A stretch of DNA of 64,000 nt from Heterobilharzia americana (taxonomy: Eukaryota > Platyhelminthes > Trematoda > Strigeidida > Schistosomatidae), in the NCBI GenBank assembly GCA_944470555.2, contig OX104130.1:67213160-67277159 (forward strand). The letters run 5' to 3'. The position numbers and the translations under genes were made by a program. The notes under the pieces were generated by a model that did not search any database, was not told where the DNA came from, and saw only the letters and a list, made by a program, of their open reading frames with translations. Below are positions 45,931 to 58,200 of the stretch, piece by piece; the stretch's first letter is position 1, and every line of letters begins with the position of its first letter.

Positions 45931-47499
45931 ACAAATTCAACTCAGAATTGCTTAAACACTGTTACATTTGAGTAATAATAATCAATCAGTTGCTTCTTCT
46001 TACTCTACCCTCATGAAAATGTTGATAAAGCCAATAATGTGCTAAGAAAAATAAGAAGGAGGTTACAACGGAAATAATTATCTTTTTCGATGAATCATTT
46101 TCACAGCTGTACATTCGTAAACATATAAGTGATTGAATCTTCCAGATAACTTACCAGTATAAAGTCAAACTTAATCTATAGGCTTGTGTAGGGAATGAAA
46201 TGATATTAAGTAACACAAGACATGATCTCAGTAGTTGTTATAAAACACAATAAAGTACAAACAGAGGTTCAGAGTACCTGATTAAGACCATGGTAAATAG
46301 AAAGTTTGTACATGCTTCTTTTGAATATACAATGAAGGTTTCAGGCTGTGAATTACCAAAACCAGCTGTAGATAAACACCTAATCATCTCTCCCTTTTGA
46401 ACAGTTTAGTCGAACATTTTAGCGAACTTTGAACGAGGTTTCCAGAGGAACAAGATTTCCATATTTAAGGAGATGTTCAACGATGTAGCTCGAGATGATT
46501 TTGTGCTCACCACTCAGCAGCCAGGCTGGGTAATGTTGGCGAAACCACAGTATGGTCGACGTATTCAGCTCTACAAGAGCAAGTGAACTTGTAAATACAC
46601 ACTCATGAGGCCCAATGCGCCAATTTATCTTTCACACATTAACAAATCAGCTGTTGACATGTGGAACACAATATGGTGGTTCACAGCATAGAATATTATA
46701 CTTAGGGACTTTGAAAGGCGTTGACGAAGGATATCTAGAGCAAAATCACCTTTCAATCTGAGTTTCATTAAGAATATTTTCGTCGGAGCTGTTTGAGTCT
46801 ATTCCAGTCTTCGTTTCATAGTTCCTTCGATAAATCTGGATGGATATCCATTCTTAACCAGTATTTCTTAAAGGGTTTCTAATTCTTGAACAAGTTTATC
46901 ATCACTCTACACCTTTATTATGCTTGATGAGAATGAGTGCCGTATATTCCTCTTCCTAATTAATGGTACCCAACTTTGATAGCTGGTTAGTTTCCCATCC
47001 CAAGTAAGCCTTATGTAAATAGATTTTTGAATTGAATTATCAGGCCTTTTTTGAAACTTGACACGAAGGAGATGACAGTAATATCCAGCAGACTTAAAGA
47101 TAGGCCTTAACATAAGTTTTCTCCACAAGATTCAGTGAAGTGATGGGTTAGAAGCATTATAACCTTTGGTTCGAAATCTTACATGAACAGGATTTCCTTG
47201 CCACTTCTCTGTTAATCAACTATTGTACCATGAGTATAAATTCAGAGTTATATCTGGACGAAGCAGAAGTTATTTTCAGAATAATTGATGACTAAAAGCA
47301 ATAAAATGTGATTCAATTTTTCTTTTCTTGATTTCTTAGGTTGAATAGGGAATACAATTGTGTTGCAGTACAGTAGTCGATCCCTTCTATTTTAACCCTG
47401 TTCTTGATAAAACGTGAAGATTTACCTACGAGCAGTAGGTGAGTGAGTAATTCTCATAAATTCTTGCCGATCCAAAGATTGATTTTGTTTGACATGGTA

Positions 47500-47915
47500 G
47501 TCGGTAGTGGCTGGTTCGAATCCGGCCGCGGTACAGATTTTCATCTCACCTTCAGTCATCACTCAGTGCAAATACTAGTCTGCCAAATTATGGCTATCTC
47601 AGCTAGTCGAATCATAATCAATATGATGCTCCCCCTCTCTGATTCAGTTAGATTTGGATTGAGATGAGAAGTCCTGACTGGGCCCCCATATGTGAATATG
47701 ATCAAGCTGTAGTAACGCGTCACGAATTCACATGGTAGTAGAGCGAAAATCCTTAGTGACTGAAGTAAAATGAAATTCTGGCTAGAAGTCGGACCTCGTA
47801 GCTCAGTTGGTAGAGCACCAGGCCGGTAACCCGGTGGTCGCTGGTTCGAGTGCGGCTGTGTCCAGATCTTCTTCTCACCTTCAATCATTACCTAGTACAA
47901 ACACTAAAAGTTGGG
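47500..47915 (+). mobile_element. SINE-D tandem repeat
   Basis: Two tRNA-like B boxes, GGTTCGAATCCGGCCG at 47512 and GGTTCGAGTGCGGCTG at 47843, are about 331 bases apart in the same orientation. Between them lie the family body and a second A-box segment. The second head (47791-47863) folds into a near-cloverleaf: GGAC/GTCC acceptor ends, D arm GCTCAGTTGGTAGAGC, anticodon-loop GGT. Loop position 33 is C rather than U, so I treat it as a SINE head, not a tRNA gene. Confidence 0.68.
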
Positions 47916-48384
47916 AATCTTTTTGATTTCACGGTCTAGGCTGAACATTGTCAACGATGAGTTCTATGATAGGAAACATTACTGTTCACTTCAATATTTG
48001 CCTTATTATCTCACTAAGTAGTATGCTTTCCACAAACACACTGATTTCTTCTTGCCAGCACCATAAAGGAGTTATTTGTCAGTCTAGCCATTGATTACCA
48101 AAAGTTTTGTCGTCAAACTGGTTATATATTGGTTGAAACTAAACGCCTTATTAGACAAGATGAGCATTGGTCAAAATGTTATTGAGGCGATTTATTCGCG
48201 GAGTAGTAATCTGCGAAACTCGATTGAAGCTTTCGGCAGTGTAATTCGACATACGACTGGTATTATCACCTCCGTTCAGTTCTTCTTCACACTTCTCTTT
48301 GACATGGATGGACTTTTGAAAGTGTACAAACCCAGTATGACAAAGGGAAATTATAAGTATTAACACACAAAAACGAATAACCGT

Positions 48385-48575
48385 TGCACAAGTGATGGCT
48401 GTTATGCCACAGTATCCTAGTGTAAAACACCGACATTTGAAGCAATAAGTACTGGGTTCGAGTCTCAGTAGGGATATTATCACTCACTAGGGTGCAGGTG
48501 CATCCAGCTAACGAGTAACGAATAGGACGAAATGCGCATCGTGGATTCCGCTGCTATCCACCGAATAGGCGATCA
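48385..48575 (+). mobile_element. Sm-alpha-like SINE
   Basis: B box GGGTTCGAGTCTCAG (about 48451) is well kept. The ribozyme has CTAACGA (48508-48514), so G5 is lost, while GAAA at 48529-48532 is intact. Confidence 0.78.
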
Positions 48576-49434
48576 TACACAAACAAAAAGAAATATAAAC
48601 GTTCATACTCAGCGTGATACACTTTCCTGGTAGTCGGTCATACCAGTGTCAGTGATTTGTTAATGAACGGGTATAAGAAAGGGGAAGAAAACCAGCCGCT
48701 TATTCCCTCATTTCGCACCCCTCTCTCTCTCCCTCGCTATTATACGCATACTCATACACCTCAGAAGTATGCTGAAATTCTGCAGTCTTTATTCATTTCA
48801 GTATTCAGATGTTTCTGTTGGTTTTATTGAATACTTTGAGTTGTATAGATTATAATTATGTCGATATTTACTTTTGTCTATGTATCATTATACAGGTTCT
48901 CAGTTCAATTTTGAATTCTCTCTTTGATCTGAAAATAAAAACATACAGAACAAGAGTAAGAAAGAAAGAGAGAGAACGAAGATCACTGAACCGGAAGATT
49001 CAATTTCGTTCAATTCTTGCTCATCACGATTGAAGAGAGAGACTGGGATCACATATAGCATGTTTGAGTGTGTTAGCTTGTGTATATGTGTTCTGGTATG
49101 TGCTTTCATATCTCAAATGGTTGGTAAGGTTTGCTTGTCTGTTTAAAGGATTACATTGAATCATATTTTCAAAAGATAAAGGATTCCTGGTATAACTCTA
49201 AATGAGTGAAAGAACTTTTCTCTGTCATTTTATGGGATAGCTAAGAGATTTTATTCGAAGGAGGTACTGAAGACACAGGTGTATGAAAAAACCCTTTCGT
49301 AATTCATGTGGTCTGGTTACATATTTGTACAGACTGTATGTAAAACTTGAAGCAAGAAAGATATTTGTTTGAAAACATACTCATTTGAGTTCTAAATAAC
49401 TAGGACAGATTTATTTTTCAAACTGACGTTCATC

Positions 49435-49830
49435 ATGGAATGATATCAGTAGAAGAAACACTGGAAACCTGAGAACACTGAACAAATGTTTCGTTCGTAG
49501 AGTAGGACTCCTCAGCAGTGGGCACTGGTGGCCCTGCTTCGCTGGGTATCGAATATAGGACTTTCAGGTTTTGTGACGAATAAGGTGCCACTAAGCCACT
49601 GGATCAGAACCCAATTGTCTACAGTTTCCTGCTTCTATCAATTCTCAATATATAGAGCAACCGTCATCCAATGTTATCGTTGAGTAGGTTTTCCTCAAAT
49701 CCAACTTGGTTTTCCCCACTGGTCACGACTTCTCATTAGAACTTCCGAAATTCTTATCTCGAAGCAAATCACTAATGAGTGCTGGATGGTAATTCCATTT
49801 TGGAAGTTTGACTCAAAGGGTTTTTTTATG
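49435..49830 (-). mobile_element. SINE-C copy with hammerhead
   Basis: On the plus strand the order is TGATATCAG end, inverted ribozyme (49475-49521), inverted tRNA-like head (GTATCGAATATAGG, then GTGCCACTAAGCCACTGG), and body (CCGTCATCCAATGTTATCG to AATTCCATTTTGGAAGTTTG). The second, right-hand head of the foldback form is absent. Confidence 0.68.
49475..49521 (-). ncRNA. Hammerhead ribozyme motif, core intact (SINE-C)
   Basis: CTGAGGA (49515-49509) and GAAA (49492-49489) are intact. Stem I is five perfect pairs (CACTG with CAGTG). Stem II is GTCC/GAAC with one mismatch. The cleavage triplet is GTT (49483-49481), permitted but less favoured than GTC. Confidence 0.62.
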
Positions 49831-51926
49831 CAATAGCGCAAAGTCTATGTATATTGTCATTTGTCAGTCAGAATTAACTGCAACCTCTGCATGACCTAAA
49901 TTTTTAAGTTACCTGTTTAATCTGATATTGTGTCAAAATTTGATCATACTGGGGAAAATTTACTACGATGAATCTCTCCATTTACAATATTTTTCGACAG
50001 TACTTCTATAAGTGAACTTTAAGGTTTTGTGAGTTGAAGAAGATCATCACTTACTTCTTTTCTCTACAAAAGTCACTTTTATCTTGACAATCAGTACATT
50101 TCTTAGCTAAAATTTCCGGTTGCCTTTAAAGTTAGAAAGCAACTCTGCAATTACACATCAGCAAACAAAGCAGTTTGTATTTATATCCCGAGGGGAAAAG
50201 ATCTGATAGTTGATTACATCAACGTAAACAGATATTCATCTGTGGATATAACCGAGCCCATAAATGTAGCTTCAAAGAATATGGCAGAAGGGAGACTCTA
50301 CACCGTTAAAATTTTGTTATGCTTCAGTTCAGTGTCTGCAAAATCATCAATGCATAAATTGCACACCCTTGAAAAGCATCGTCTGAAATCTGTTCAATGG
50401 CCGTTTTATTCAACTAAAACCATAATAAAAAGTGAAGAGTTATTATCAGTTCAATATCACATAGAGATTTATGTACTGACCAATCTGTCACATGTATTAT
50501 GCGAAGGTAAGCTGTTCTACCCAACTGCCCGAATCTTTGTAGACTAAGGTAGTTTCTCATCTATGGCCTACAGAATAAATGTTAAATACCCTTCCCACTG
50601 AACCATATCCTTACATACTCAAGAACGCTTACATACAAGAGTTAATTATTGACAACCTATCTAAAGGATGGAGGACATATTCTCCTTGTTTTACATCCCT
50701 TTGGAATTATTAGTAGTATTTTTCAACATCCCAAATTCAATAAGTGCCTCATCTCATTGCTGAACTGTTATTTCCACCGGTACAGTCAGTCAGATTTCCC
50801 TACTACACAGACTTATCATTAATATTAACGTCAGAATAAAGCACCATTCAAGCAGATATCAATGATACTGTAATGCATAATGCAAATCAAGAAGATCATA
50901 GCCACTGCTGATTTACAGTATTCTCTTCTTCAAATAACTTTTCTGTTATGCTTAATTTAGGAGCTTTTTTCTCTTCAAAAATTGTGAGCAGATAAGACTT
51001 GGTGGATTTATAAACAATGAACTGTAAAGCATGAAAATTCATGTGATATAACAACCTTTCATATGTTTATCTTAATGAATAAGTAAATAAATAAGCAGAC
51101 GGTGTATAGGTGTATACAGATAGTACTTTGATAGCGTATGCACACACACACACAGTGACATCCAGGGCAAACATCGTCACAACAGGTGATCATTCTTTTA
51201 CCCAGGTCAGTAAACATTACCATCGGTGTTTGTTTATTATTTGATGTGTAAGTGAAAATCAATCTTGACAGACTGATGTGTTGAAAAATGGCATATATTT
51301 GTTATCTTAACTGGGAAAACGTGTGTTATATATTGATAATGATAAGAAAAGATCCAATACCTACCTAAATCTTGAAATGTTTGTTTTATTCTCTGTATTT
51401 CTCTACGGTTATTTACTATTCTTTGCTTTTTCAGATCTAATTTTACCACAAACAAAACACCTATCTGAATGATCTGTCTATTAACACTGATGAAGATCAG
51501 TGCCTGAATTGATTAGATATAAAGGTGTATAACTCTGTTTTTGTTTAGATTAAATTCGCTTGAATAAATTCAGAAAGAAAAACACTATTCAAAATAATTA
51601 GAATACTAAGGTTAGTGAACATAGTATGAGTATTATCATCGGTAATGTTGTTATTACCATCCCCGTTGTTCAACGCTTCTTTCTTCATCTGTTCAGTCTT
51701 TAAGTCTATACAAACAACTCTTAAAAAGTCATTCAACGGTTCAATCTGATAACGAAAACCACATTTTAAAGCTTAATGTATATACACATATGCATATATA
51801 TACTTCTTTATTATCATATAGATCTAAATATCTGTAGAATGGAAGCGATTAAAATTTCAAGAAATAGAGAAAAATGAAAGACTAACAAAAAGAAGTGTTG
51901 TTGTTAGCTTTTCCTTCAAAACAAAA
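49831..51926. other. No established gene
   Basis: It contains the speculative exon 51464-51365 and an unrecognised 101-residue frame at 50242-50547 (plus). Nothing else can be supported. Confidence 0.4.
51365..51464 (-). CDS. Speculative upstream exon, possibly 5' of pax6
   Basis: This is an open segment of 100 bases with an ATTCAG acceptor before 51464 and a GTAGGT donor from 51364. It would encode 33 residues ending KQTFQDL plus one G. That leftover G matches the phase-1 start (GT) of the paired-domain exon at 36703 and would restore a Gly codon. The peptide is basic and Gln-rich (KKQRIVNNRREIQRIKQTF) and I do not recognise it. There is no ATG in it, so a further upstream exon would be required. 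The polypyrimidine tract before the acceptor is poor. A chance match of phase is one in three. Confidence 0.15.
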
Positions 51927-52273
51927 ACTACTATTGAAAAATTTGAGTAGTTAGAAATCACTCAGGCTAATCTTTAGCATTTCGCCAACCAGATCAGAGT
52001 GAACCGAACATCGGACAGCAGTTTTGCTCTTTTGGCGCCAAGTTCATCAGCGGTGTGACCGGACTAATTCAGCTTATGAAGCAGAATTAGTTCAGATCAG
52101 TGAGTTCTGGCTGACTAACTTGAGTGCACCGATAGACCAAAAACAGGGTGATCGGTTTTGCAAGTGATTTACTAACTGGCCCAGACGAAGTGTTTACATC
52201 ACTCTAACCTGACTAGTGAAACTTATACATCGACATGAGTGATTTCTAACTACTCAAGTTGTTCAATGGTAGT
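51927..52273. mobile_element. MITE-like element with long terminal inverted repeats
   Basis: The left end ACTACTATTGAAAAATTTGA then GTAGTTAGAAATCACTC is repeated inverted at the right end (GAGTGATTTCTAACTAC ... CAATGGTAGT), about 36 bases with few mismatches. The 347-base element has no coding capacity. A partial relative is at 45795-45930. Confidence 0.75.
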
Positions 52274-52589
52274 ATCTTTCACCGTTTCATGACACTTTTG
52301 TATCAGAGATCACAACTTGTGATCTAAGTGGTTTCCCGTGGAAACACTGTTAATACCATAGTTGAACAGGTGAAGTCTACTCAGCTGTGGGAAATGTCAA
52401 CAAAGACCGTGGAGTTTGTAAGTCATTTGCAAATAGAACGGAACTGAATAAATAACTTTTTTAAATCTGAGACACCTACTTGCTATTTTTCCTATCATTA
52501 CCCTCATTTATATACAGAAAATAAGAATACTGTTGTATTTTGCTGCTATGAGCTGCAGTTTTCCGTTACTGATTGAATCGTATTAGTCA

Positions 52590-52930
52590 GATGCTATTGC
52601 CATATGGGCTTCTGTATAGATTCCTTGATATTGCTGAAAATTCCAGCATGATAGTAATCATGGGTACTGGATAGATGTGGATAAATCTAGTCCGATTAAA
52701 AAAAGATGGAAATCTAAAAGCTATAATATCAAACCATACCCACAGCACAATAAGTGGTTACAGTGACTCAGAAACCCAACGAATAAACACTGGCATTTTA
52801 AACGATTATTGATGGATTCGAGTGTCAGTGGGCCCAAATCCTTTGCTAACAAACAAATACTTCCAGTTGATAAGCTGTAAATAGGGCGAAATATGTCTTC
52901 TGCATCCTTCTAAGATCCATTATCCATCTT
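52590..52930. mobile_element. Sm-alpha-like fragments, inverted pair, decayed
   Basis: 52590-52680 carries an inverted tail (CATATGGGCTTCTGTATAGA, TGATATTGCTGAA). 52735-52930 is a plus-strand head (GGATTCGAGTGTCAGTGGG) with a ribozyme remnant (AGTTGATAAGC ... GGGCGAAATATG). Confidence 0.52.
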
Positions 52931-53034
52931 TCTTGTATTTGAACTAAACTATATTTGCAAAATAATTTCCCGATTATTCCTTTCACAACTGAAGTGTATT
53001 TGTGTATTTGTATTTCAAGATACTATCCATTTCA

Positions 53035-53185
53035 AACCGCAATTAGCTAGAGAACCACTGAAGACTTGAGAGCGTTGAACATCTGTTTCGTCTTAGTATG
53101 AAGCTTCTCAGGGATCAAGTCCAGAGCTATCAGGTTTCGCTGAGACCACGTAACCATGCAGTCACTGGGTCCGAATTCAATCTTT
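53035..53185 (-). mobile_element. SINE-C fragment
   Basis: Minus-strand ribozyme CTGAGAA (G8 changed to A) and GACGAAACAGATG, with the head at GTGACTGCATGGTTACGTGG. The body is absent. Confidence 0.58.
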
Positions 53186-54214
53186 GTATTTCATGAACAA
53201 TAACTGACTAGATGAAAAATTATTCAGTTCAGTAGGATATTTAGAGTATAGGAATTTATCTTCCGACCAATAAATCAAAAATCTATTCCAAATTGGTTCC
53301 GAAAACTGTTTAACCAACCATGACATTTTCTTGACAGTGAAAACTAATCGCTGATACTTTGATTCTTGAAGGAAAAGGACACTTTCAGGTTTTAAGTAAG
53401 CTATAGAAAAGGATATGAAACTCTTGGGCTGACTGAACTTATCAGTGAGTTTTGACACTAGTCTCACTGCATTCTGATAAGAAAATATGCTCACATATAT
53501 CAATAAGGTATACTGTCAGTTGTAAATCTGTACCAGATACAATGTCCAGAATGATATGAAAGGCTTTATGCATGAAAATCCAGTTTCTTTAAGCGATGTT
53601 CATTATGAGGTAAACCCTAGTTTGATTTACAGTTATGTTTACTATCTGGAGGAGGTGATTCAATTCAACTAATCGATCTTTTCACCTTGATAACAGCCGA
53701 GTTTCATCTTCAGAAGTAAGCTGAATGACGCATCTGTCTGGATCACCGGTAATAGGCTATGAATAATCTAATGAAAAACTAATCTATTTTAATTAGCGAA
53801 ACAGCCTACGCACATCTGTAGTCCTTCTGTTTAGATCCTAGTCGTTCCAGCTTTATGCTTCATTTATCAAGCCTTCCTCGTGATTTCAGGCAATCGCTGA
53901 ATTCATCTAACTTATGGTTCCGTTGCATCATTTAATAAACTATAAGTTAACTTGCCATACATGAGTTAAGCAGAACACAAGGCGATGATTCAAAGAATTT
54001 CGATTGGTTTCATCTTGTTAAGCCTGATCCGTATACGTGTCTATGCTTACATTATACGACTGTTTCAGGACATTTTGACCTAAGCACTCAAGTGTTTATT
54101 TTGACTAACCTGCTGAATGCTTCTCTTAGATGTATGAGGTATCTGATCAGTAAACTTTTATGCTTTGACTCAAGAGACATCAGAATGAAATATAGCCTAA
54201 TCTATTTAACAACT
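53186..54214. other. No gene seen
   Basis: A 108-residue frame on the minus strand at 53177-53503 has no recognisable motif and overlaps the end of a SINE-C fragment. The remainder is non-coding in appearance. Confidence 0.45.
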
Positions 54215-54515
54215 GATTACTTTTCATTTCACCTTCAATCATCGCCCAGTATCAGTTAATACACGTCTGTCAAACCACGCTGACAATCAACGTAACACTC
54301 GACCTCTTTAATTCACCTGGATTTGGATTTGGCTGAAAAGTCCCAGCTAAGTAAACGAGTGTGGTTACAATGAATGGATAACCAAGTATATCAAATTCGG
54401 ATGGCAGCCAAACTAAACCCCTGGTGGTTGAAGTGAAATTACTATCTAGTTATCAGGAGGGTCTCCTTGCTTAGTTGGTTGAACACCTTCAACCATCATC
54501 TAGTGTCAATTTATA
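54215..54515 (+). mobile_element. SINE-D copy, decayed
   Basis: CACCTTCAATCATCGCCCAG, AAAGTCCCAGCTAAG and AGGGTCTCCTTGCTTAGTTGG match the family in order. The second B box is lost. Confidence 0.5.
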
Positions 54516-54879
54516 GTTTGTTTGTTTTTAACCAATAGAGATTTTAAATTCCAAATACGTTTCTTTATGTATCGAAACAATTGAAGGGATGGTTTAATTT
54601 CAGTGTGTGAAATACCTACTGGAGCTGGAAATACATCTAATCTAGGGGAAATGAAGCTAAGAAAAGAAGTTGAAATATGTATTACTTGACTGTGTCCGAA
54701 GTACAGTATATTAATTGTTGGTACATACAATCGGTAGCTTATGACTTCTAGCTTCTAAATCATAGAGTGATAAAAATCTTCAGTGTGCACAAGGTTTTTC
54801 TCTTTTTCTCAAACATATTACGGTTATCATTTTTGCATAGAGAAAAGGATGGCTTCGAAAAATTCTCTTTTTGTGGCTG

Positions 54880-55015
54880 TACCAAACTTATCGGTCACTG
54901 TTGGTATTTGAGCTCCTGTGCCGATGCCTTGATATTGTTGAAATTTTTTCAAAGTTGATGTGAATGATAGATATTATCCAGTAGTGGAATCCAGGACGTG
55001 AGTTTCGTCTAACCA
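54880..55015 (-). mobile_element. Sm-alpha-like SINE fragment, left of an inverted pair
   Basis: The inverted tail (CGATGCCTTGATATTGTTGA) and CCAGTAGTGGAATCCAGGAC are kept. The ribozyme ends after GACGAAACTC. Confidence 0.6.
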
Positions 55016-55059
55016 GCAGTGGAGATTCATAAGTTATATATCAAACACTATAATACACG

Positions 55060-55240
55060 CCTCACAAAACAAATAGCTATCGCGACTCAGCGTCCTACTG
55101 GCACTCGAAGCGACTGGTACTGGGTTCGGAGCTCAGTGGGGAAAACAGCACCCACTGAGAGGCAGGTACATCTAGCTGATGCGTCCTAAGTAGGACAAAA
55201 CGCGTGTTTTGGATTCCATCACTAATCATTATCCATGATT
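55060..55240 (+). mobile_element. Sm-alpha-like SINE, right of an inverted pair, abutting an RTE element
   Basis: The head GACTCAGCGTCCTACTGGCA and GGTTCGGAGCTCAGTGGGG is followed by a ribozyme with CTGATGC (A9 lost) and GACAAAAC (G12 lost). The RTE 3' end adjoins the tail. Confidence 0.7.
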
Positions 55241-55250
55241 AGTCGTCTTC

Positions 55251-58200
55251 CATTATTATTATTATATATCCTCTGGGTTCCTAGTGGAACATATGGCTTC
55301 AGTAGTACGTCTCTATTTCAGTCTCTTCTCTGCAGTTATTTGAACCCGGCTCCACCACTGCCTAGAAGCTTACATTTTTTCCTCACACGATCTCCTCCAT
55401 GTCACCCTGCGACACCCAACTCATTGTTTCCCCTTTGGGTTGTGCTCGAGGGCCTGGTGCATGATATCTCCGAACAGTCTTCTCAGTGTTTGCCCAATCC
55501 ATTTCACTTTCTCCTTTTTTTGCTTAGGCGATAGCTTCTTGGTTAGTTCATTGCCAGGCCAGAGTGAGTTCCTTCTTGCTGACTCTTAATATTCTGGCCA
55601 TCTGATCTTTAGTATCGAGCCAACGCAGGCGCCAGGTGTTGATGGTGTATGTGTGCAGTTTGTTTGGAAATGCCTTTCGCAACGCGTCGCCAAGTCTCTC
55701 AACCATCACATAGAAGCACTAACTTGCACTGACTTGACTGAGATTAGTGTTGAAAATGCGGATGTTGTTGACGCCTTATGCTGAGTGCAGTGGAGTAGAG
55801 TGGAGTAGATCTCCACACTGATTTCAGATTAATGAAAGAAGGCGTGTCTCTCTGTCTTCCCGATCCTGGCTTTGACATCCTCATCTGTGCCGCCGCCTGT
55901 AGTTGAGACGATGCTGCCTTGCCTAGGTAGGTGAAACAGACTACTTCCTTCAGATTTCTCCCATTGATGGTGATTCGTGCCACTTGTTGTTGGTTGAGTA
56001 TGTTCATCACCTCTGTCATGTCTACGTTCACCTGAAGCCCCGTCTTCTCTACATCACCTCTCCTGTCAACTTGTTGGTTTTCGCCTGTAGATCTTCGAGT
56101 TTATGCGACATTAGACAGTAGACATAAATCATCATCGTTGGCGAAATCCAAATCTTCTAGGGTCTTTCCATCGGTCCAGCCAACGTATGCCCCTCTTCTC
56201 ACTCCTCACAGTTTCTTGCATCATCCAGTCCAGTCAACCACAATCAGCAAGATGATCGGTGATAGTAGGCGGCAACCTTGTACTACTCATACCTTCACTT
56301 CAAAGGCGTCACTGGGCTTTCCATTGTGAATCACTCGGCATGTGGAGTCGTCATATAGCCGTTGAATGAGGTTGATAAAGACTAGTGGCACTAGAACCGT
56401 AGTGTTGAAGCAGCTGCTTGCCAAATTACTTCTCGGTCGACGCCTCGATCGAAGGCCTTTTCAAAGTCGATGAAGTTGAGGTAGAGTTGAGTTGATTGCT
56501 ATTCTATGCTCTGTTCTATGATGATGCATAGTGTTGTAATTTGGTCCAAACATGATTTGTACTTCCAACCAGCCAGCCTGTTCCGGTCGTAATTTTGAAT
56601 GCAGAGGAATTTTTAAGTCTGTCCAGGGTGATGCAGCCTAATACTTTGTTTGGAGTGGACAGGAGCATGATTCCGTACCAGTTCTTCCAAAAACTTAAAT
56701 CCCCCTTCTTTCGAAGTTTGACAAGGTAGTCCTTCTTCCAATCATTGGGCGGGTATCTTCCCTTCCTTCCAAACCCTGTTCAGTAGTGGTGTGTGCGTGT
56801 TCGCTGTTGTCTCTGCATCTGTTCTCAGTGCTCCTGGAAGAATTCCACATGTTCCGACTTCTTTACTAGATTTCAGCAACTTTATGGCGTTCAGGGCTTC
56901 ACTTCTACTTTTGTTGTAGGGCTTGTGTTAACTGATAAATCTGTGGGTAGGCTGCTGTTGGTACTTCTGGACGAGTTGCAGGTGGTGGTGGTGTTAGTCG
57001 ATTCAAGAGTTTTTTTGAAGTAGTCAGCCCGTCGTTTCCTCTCTTTGGCGGTAACTCAGTTTCCCTCACTATCATTCATTGGTTTCATCTGAGTTTATCT
57101 CTTCCCTCCCGGACAGTAACCTGGTTATTTGATACAATGTTGTCAGGTTTCTGTCCCTCTTACCTGTAGCCTGTTCTACTTCACTTGCCAGTGTGTCTTA
57201 GAAGTGTCTATTATCTTTATGCACACTCTTCTTCACTTCTTTCTCCAGTTTGGCGTTTTATAGGTGGTGCTCAGTTCCTCTTTTCGTTATTCATCCCTGT
57301 ACTACATTGCACTGGACTGGTTCATCTTTTGCTTCACCATCACCATCTTTCTCTCCCTCCTCTCTCAGCTTCAATGCCGTGGAGATCCACTCATTGCCTT
57401 GCTTCTTCTTCTTCTTTTCTAACACGGTTATGCAAGTTTCCTTCCATATCTCTTTCAAAGAGTTCCAGTGTTCATCCACACAGGTTTCCTCAGGAATGTT
57501 GCTTAGAATCTCCCATTTTTTCCTGATGACTGACGTGAAGATGTCCTTTGTAGTTTCATCCTTCAGTTTCTGGGTGTTGAACTTCAACTGTGGTCTATCA
57601 CCAACTTCCTTGAATTGTAGGCTTTCAACTTGATTTTGAAGGTAGGTTCCTTGCACTAGATAGTGAGTGGTGTGAACCTACATCTGCTCCCCTTCCTAAT
57701 CTGATCTGGTGTCCAGTGTTCTGCACCGCCACTTTCTTCACATTGAGATGAAGTCGATCTGATTTGTAGTCTGTTCATCTGATGAGATCAAATCCATGTC
57801 GCTTTGTGAGTACCTTGTGTCTGTACACACTGCCTCCAACCAACAATTCATTGAATGCGCAGAATTCTGCAAACAGTTCCCCGTTTTCGTTCAATTCACC
57901 GAATGCTTCTCGACCCATGATCACTTCTCTACCTGTGTTGTCTGCTCCCCACTGTTTGGCATTCATGTCACCCCACCAATTAGAATTCTGATGTCGACAA
58001 CTAGGGTGAGGTCTTGTCCACTACTGATTGCAGTTGTCTGTAGAGTTCCTCCTTCTTCTCTTCATCTGCATTATTTGTAGGTGCATAGAGTAGCGTAGCG
58101 TAGCACTGTACCATTGTGACTTTCCCTCCTTTTCAGTTGAATCTTTCTGTTATAACCCCCCTGCAGGAGGAGATTGGTTCCAACTGCATGAGAGAGAGAG

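Larger units (their letters stand above)
36704..49434. other. No gene seen apart from dispersed repeats
   Basis: Between the listed SINE fragments the sequence is AT-rich with only short unconserved open frames (for example 39234-39515, plus). Part of it must be a pax6 5' intron or promoter region, because the paired exon needs an upstream exon. Confidence 0.5.

Noticed and set aside
47791..47863. Possible tRNA-Thr (GGT) gene
   Set aside because: Position 33 is C, the T and acceptor stems are imperfect, and the sequence repeats as part of SINE-D.
50242..50547. 101-residue plus-strand frame starting MDITEPIN
   Set aside because: I recognise no family and see no neighbouring exon or promoter.
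51365..51455. Likeness of the candidate exon to a bHLH basic region (NNRRE...QRI)
   Set aside because: Spacing to the helix residues is three short and no helix-loop-helix follows.
53177..53503. 108-residue minus-strand frame
   Set aside because: No domain or splice context is recognisable, and such lengths occur by chance here.
54506..54730. 74-residue minus-strand frame with a PAPVGI-like stretch
   Set aside because: This looks like the shadow of another frame; no exon on either strand could be supported.
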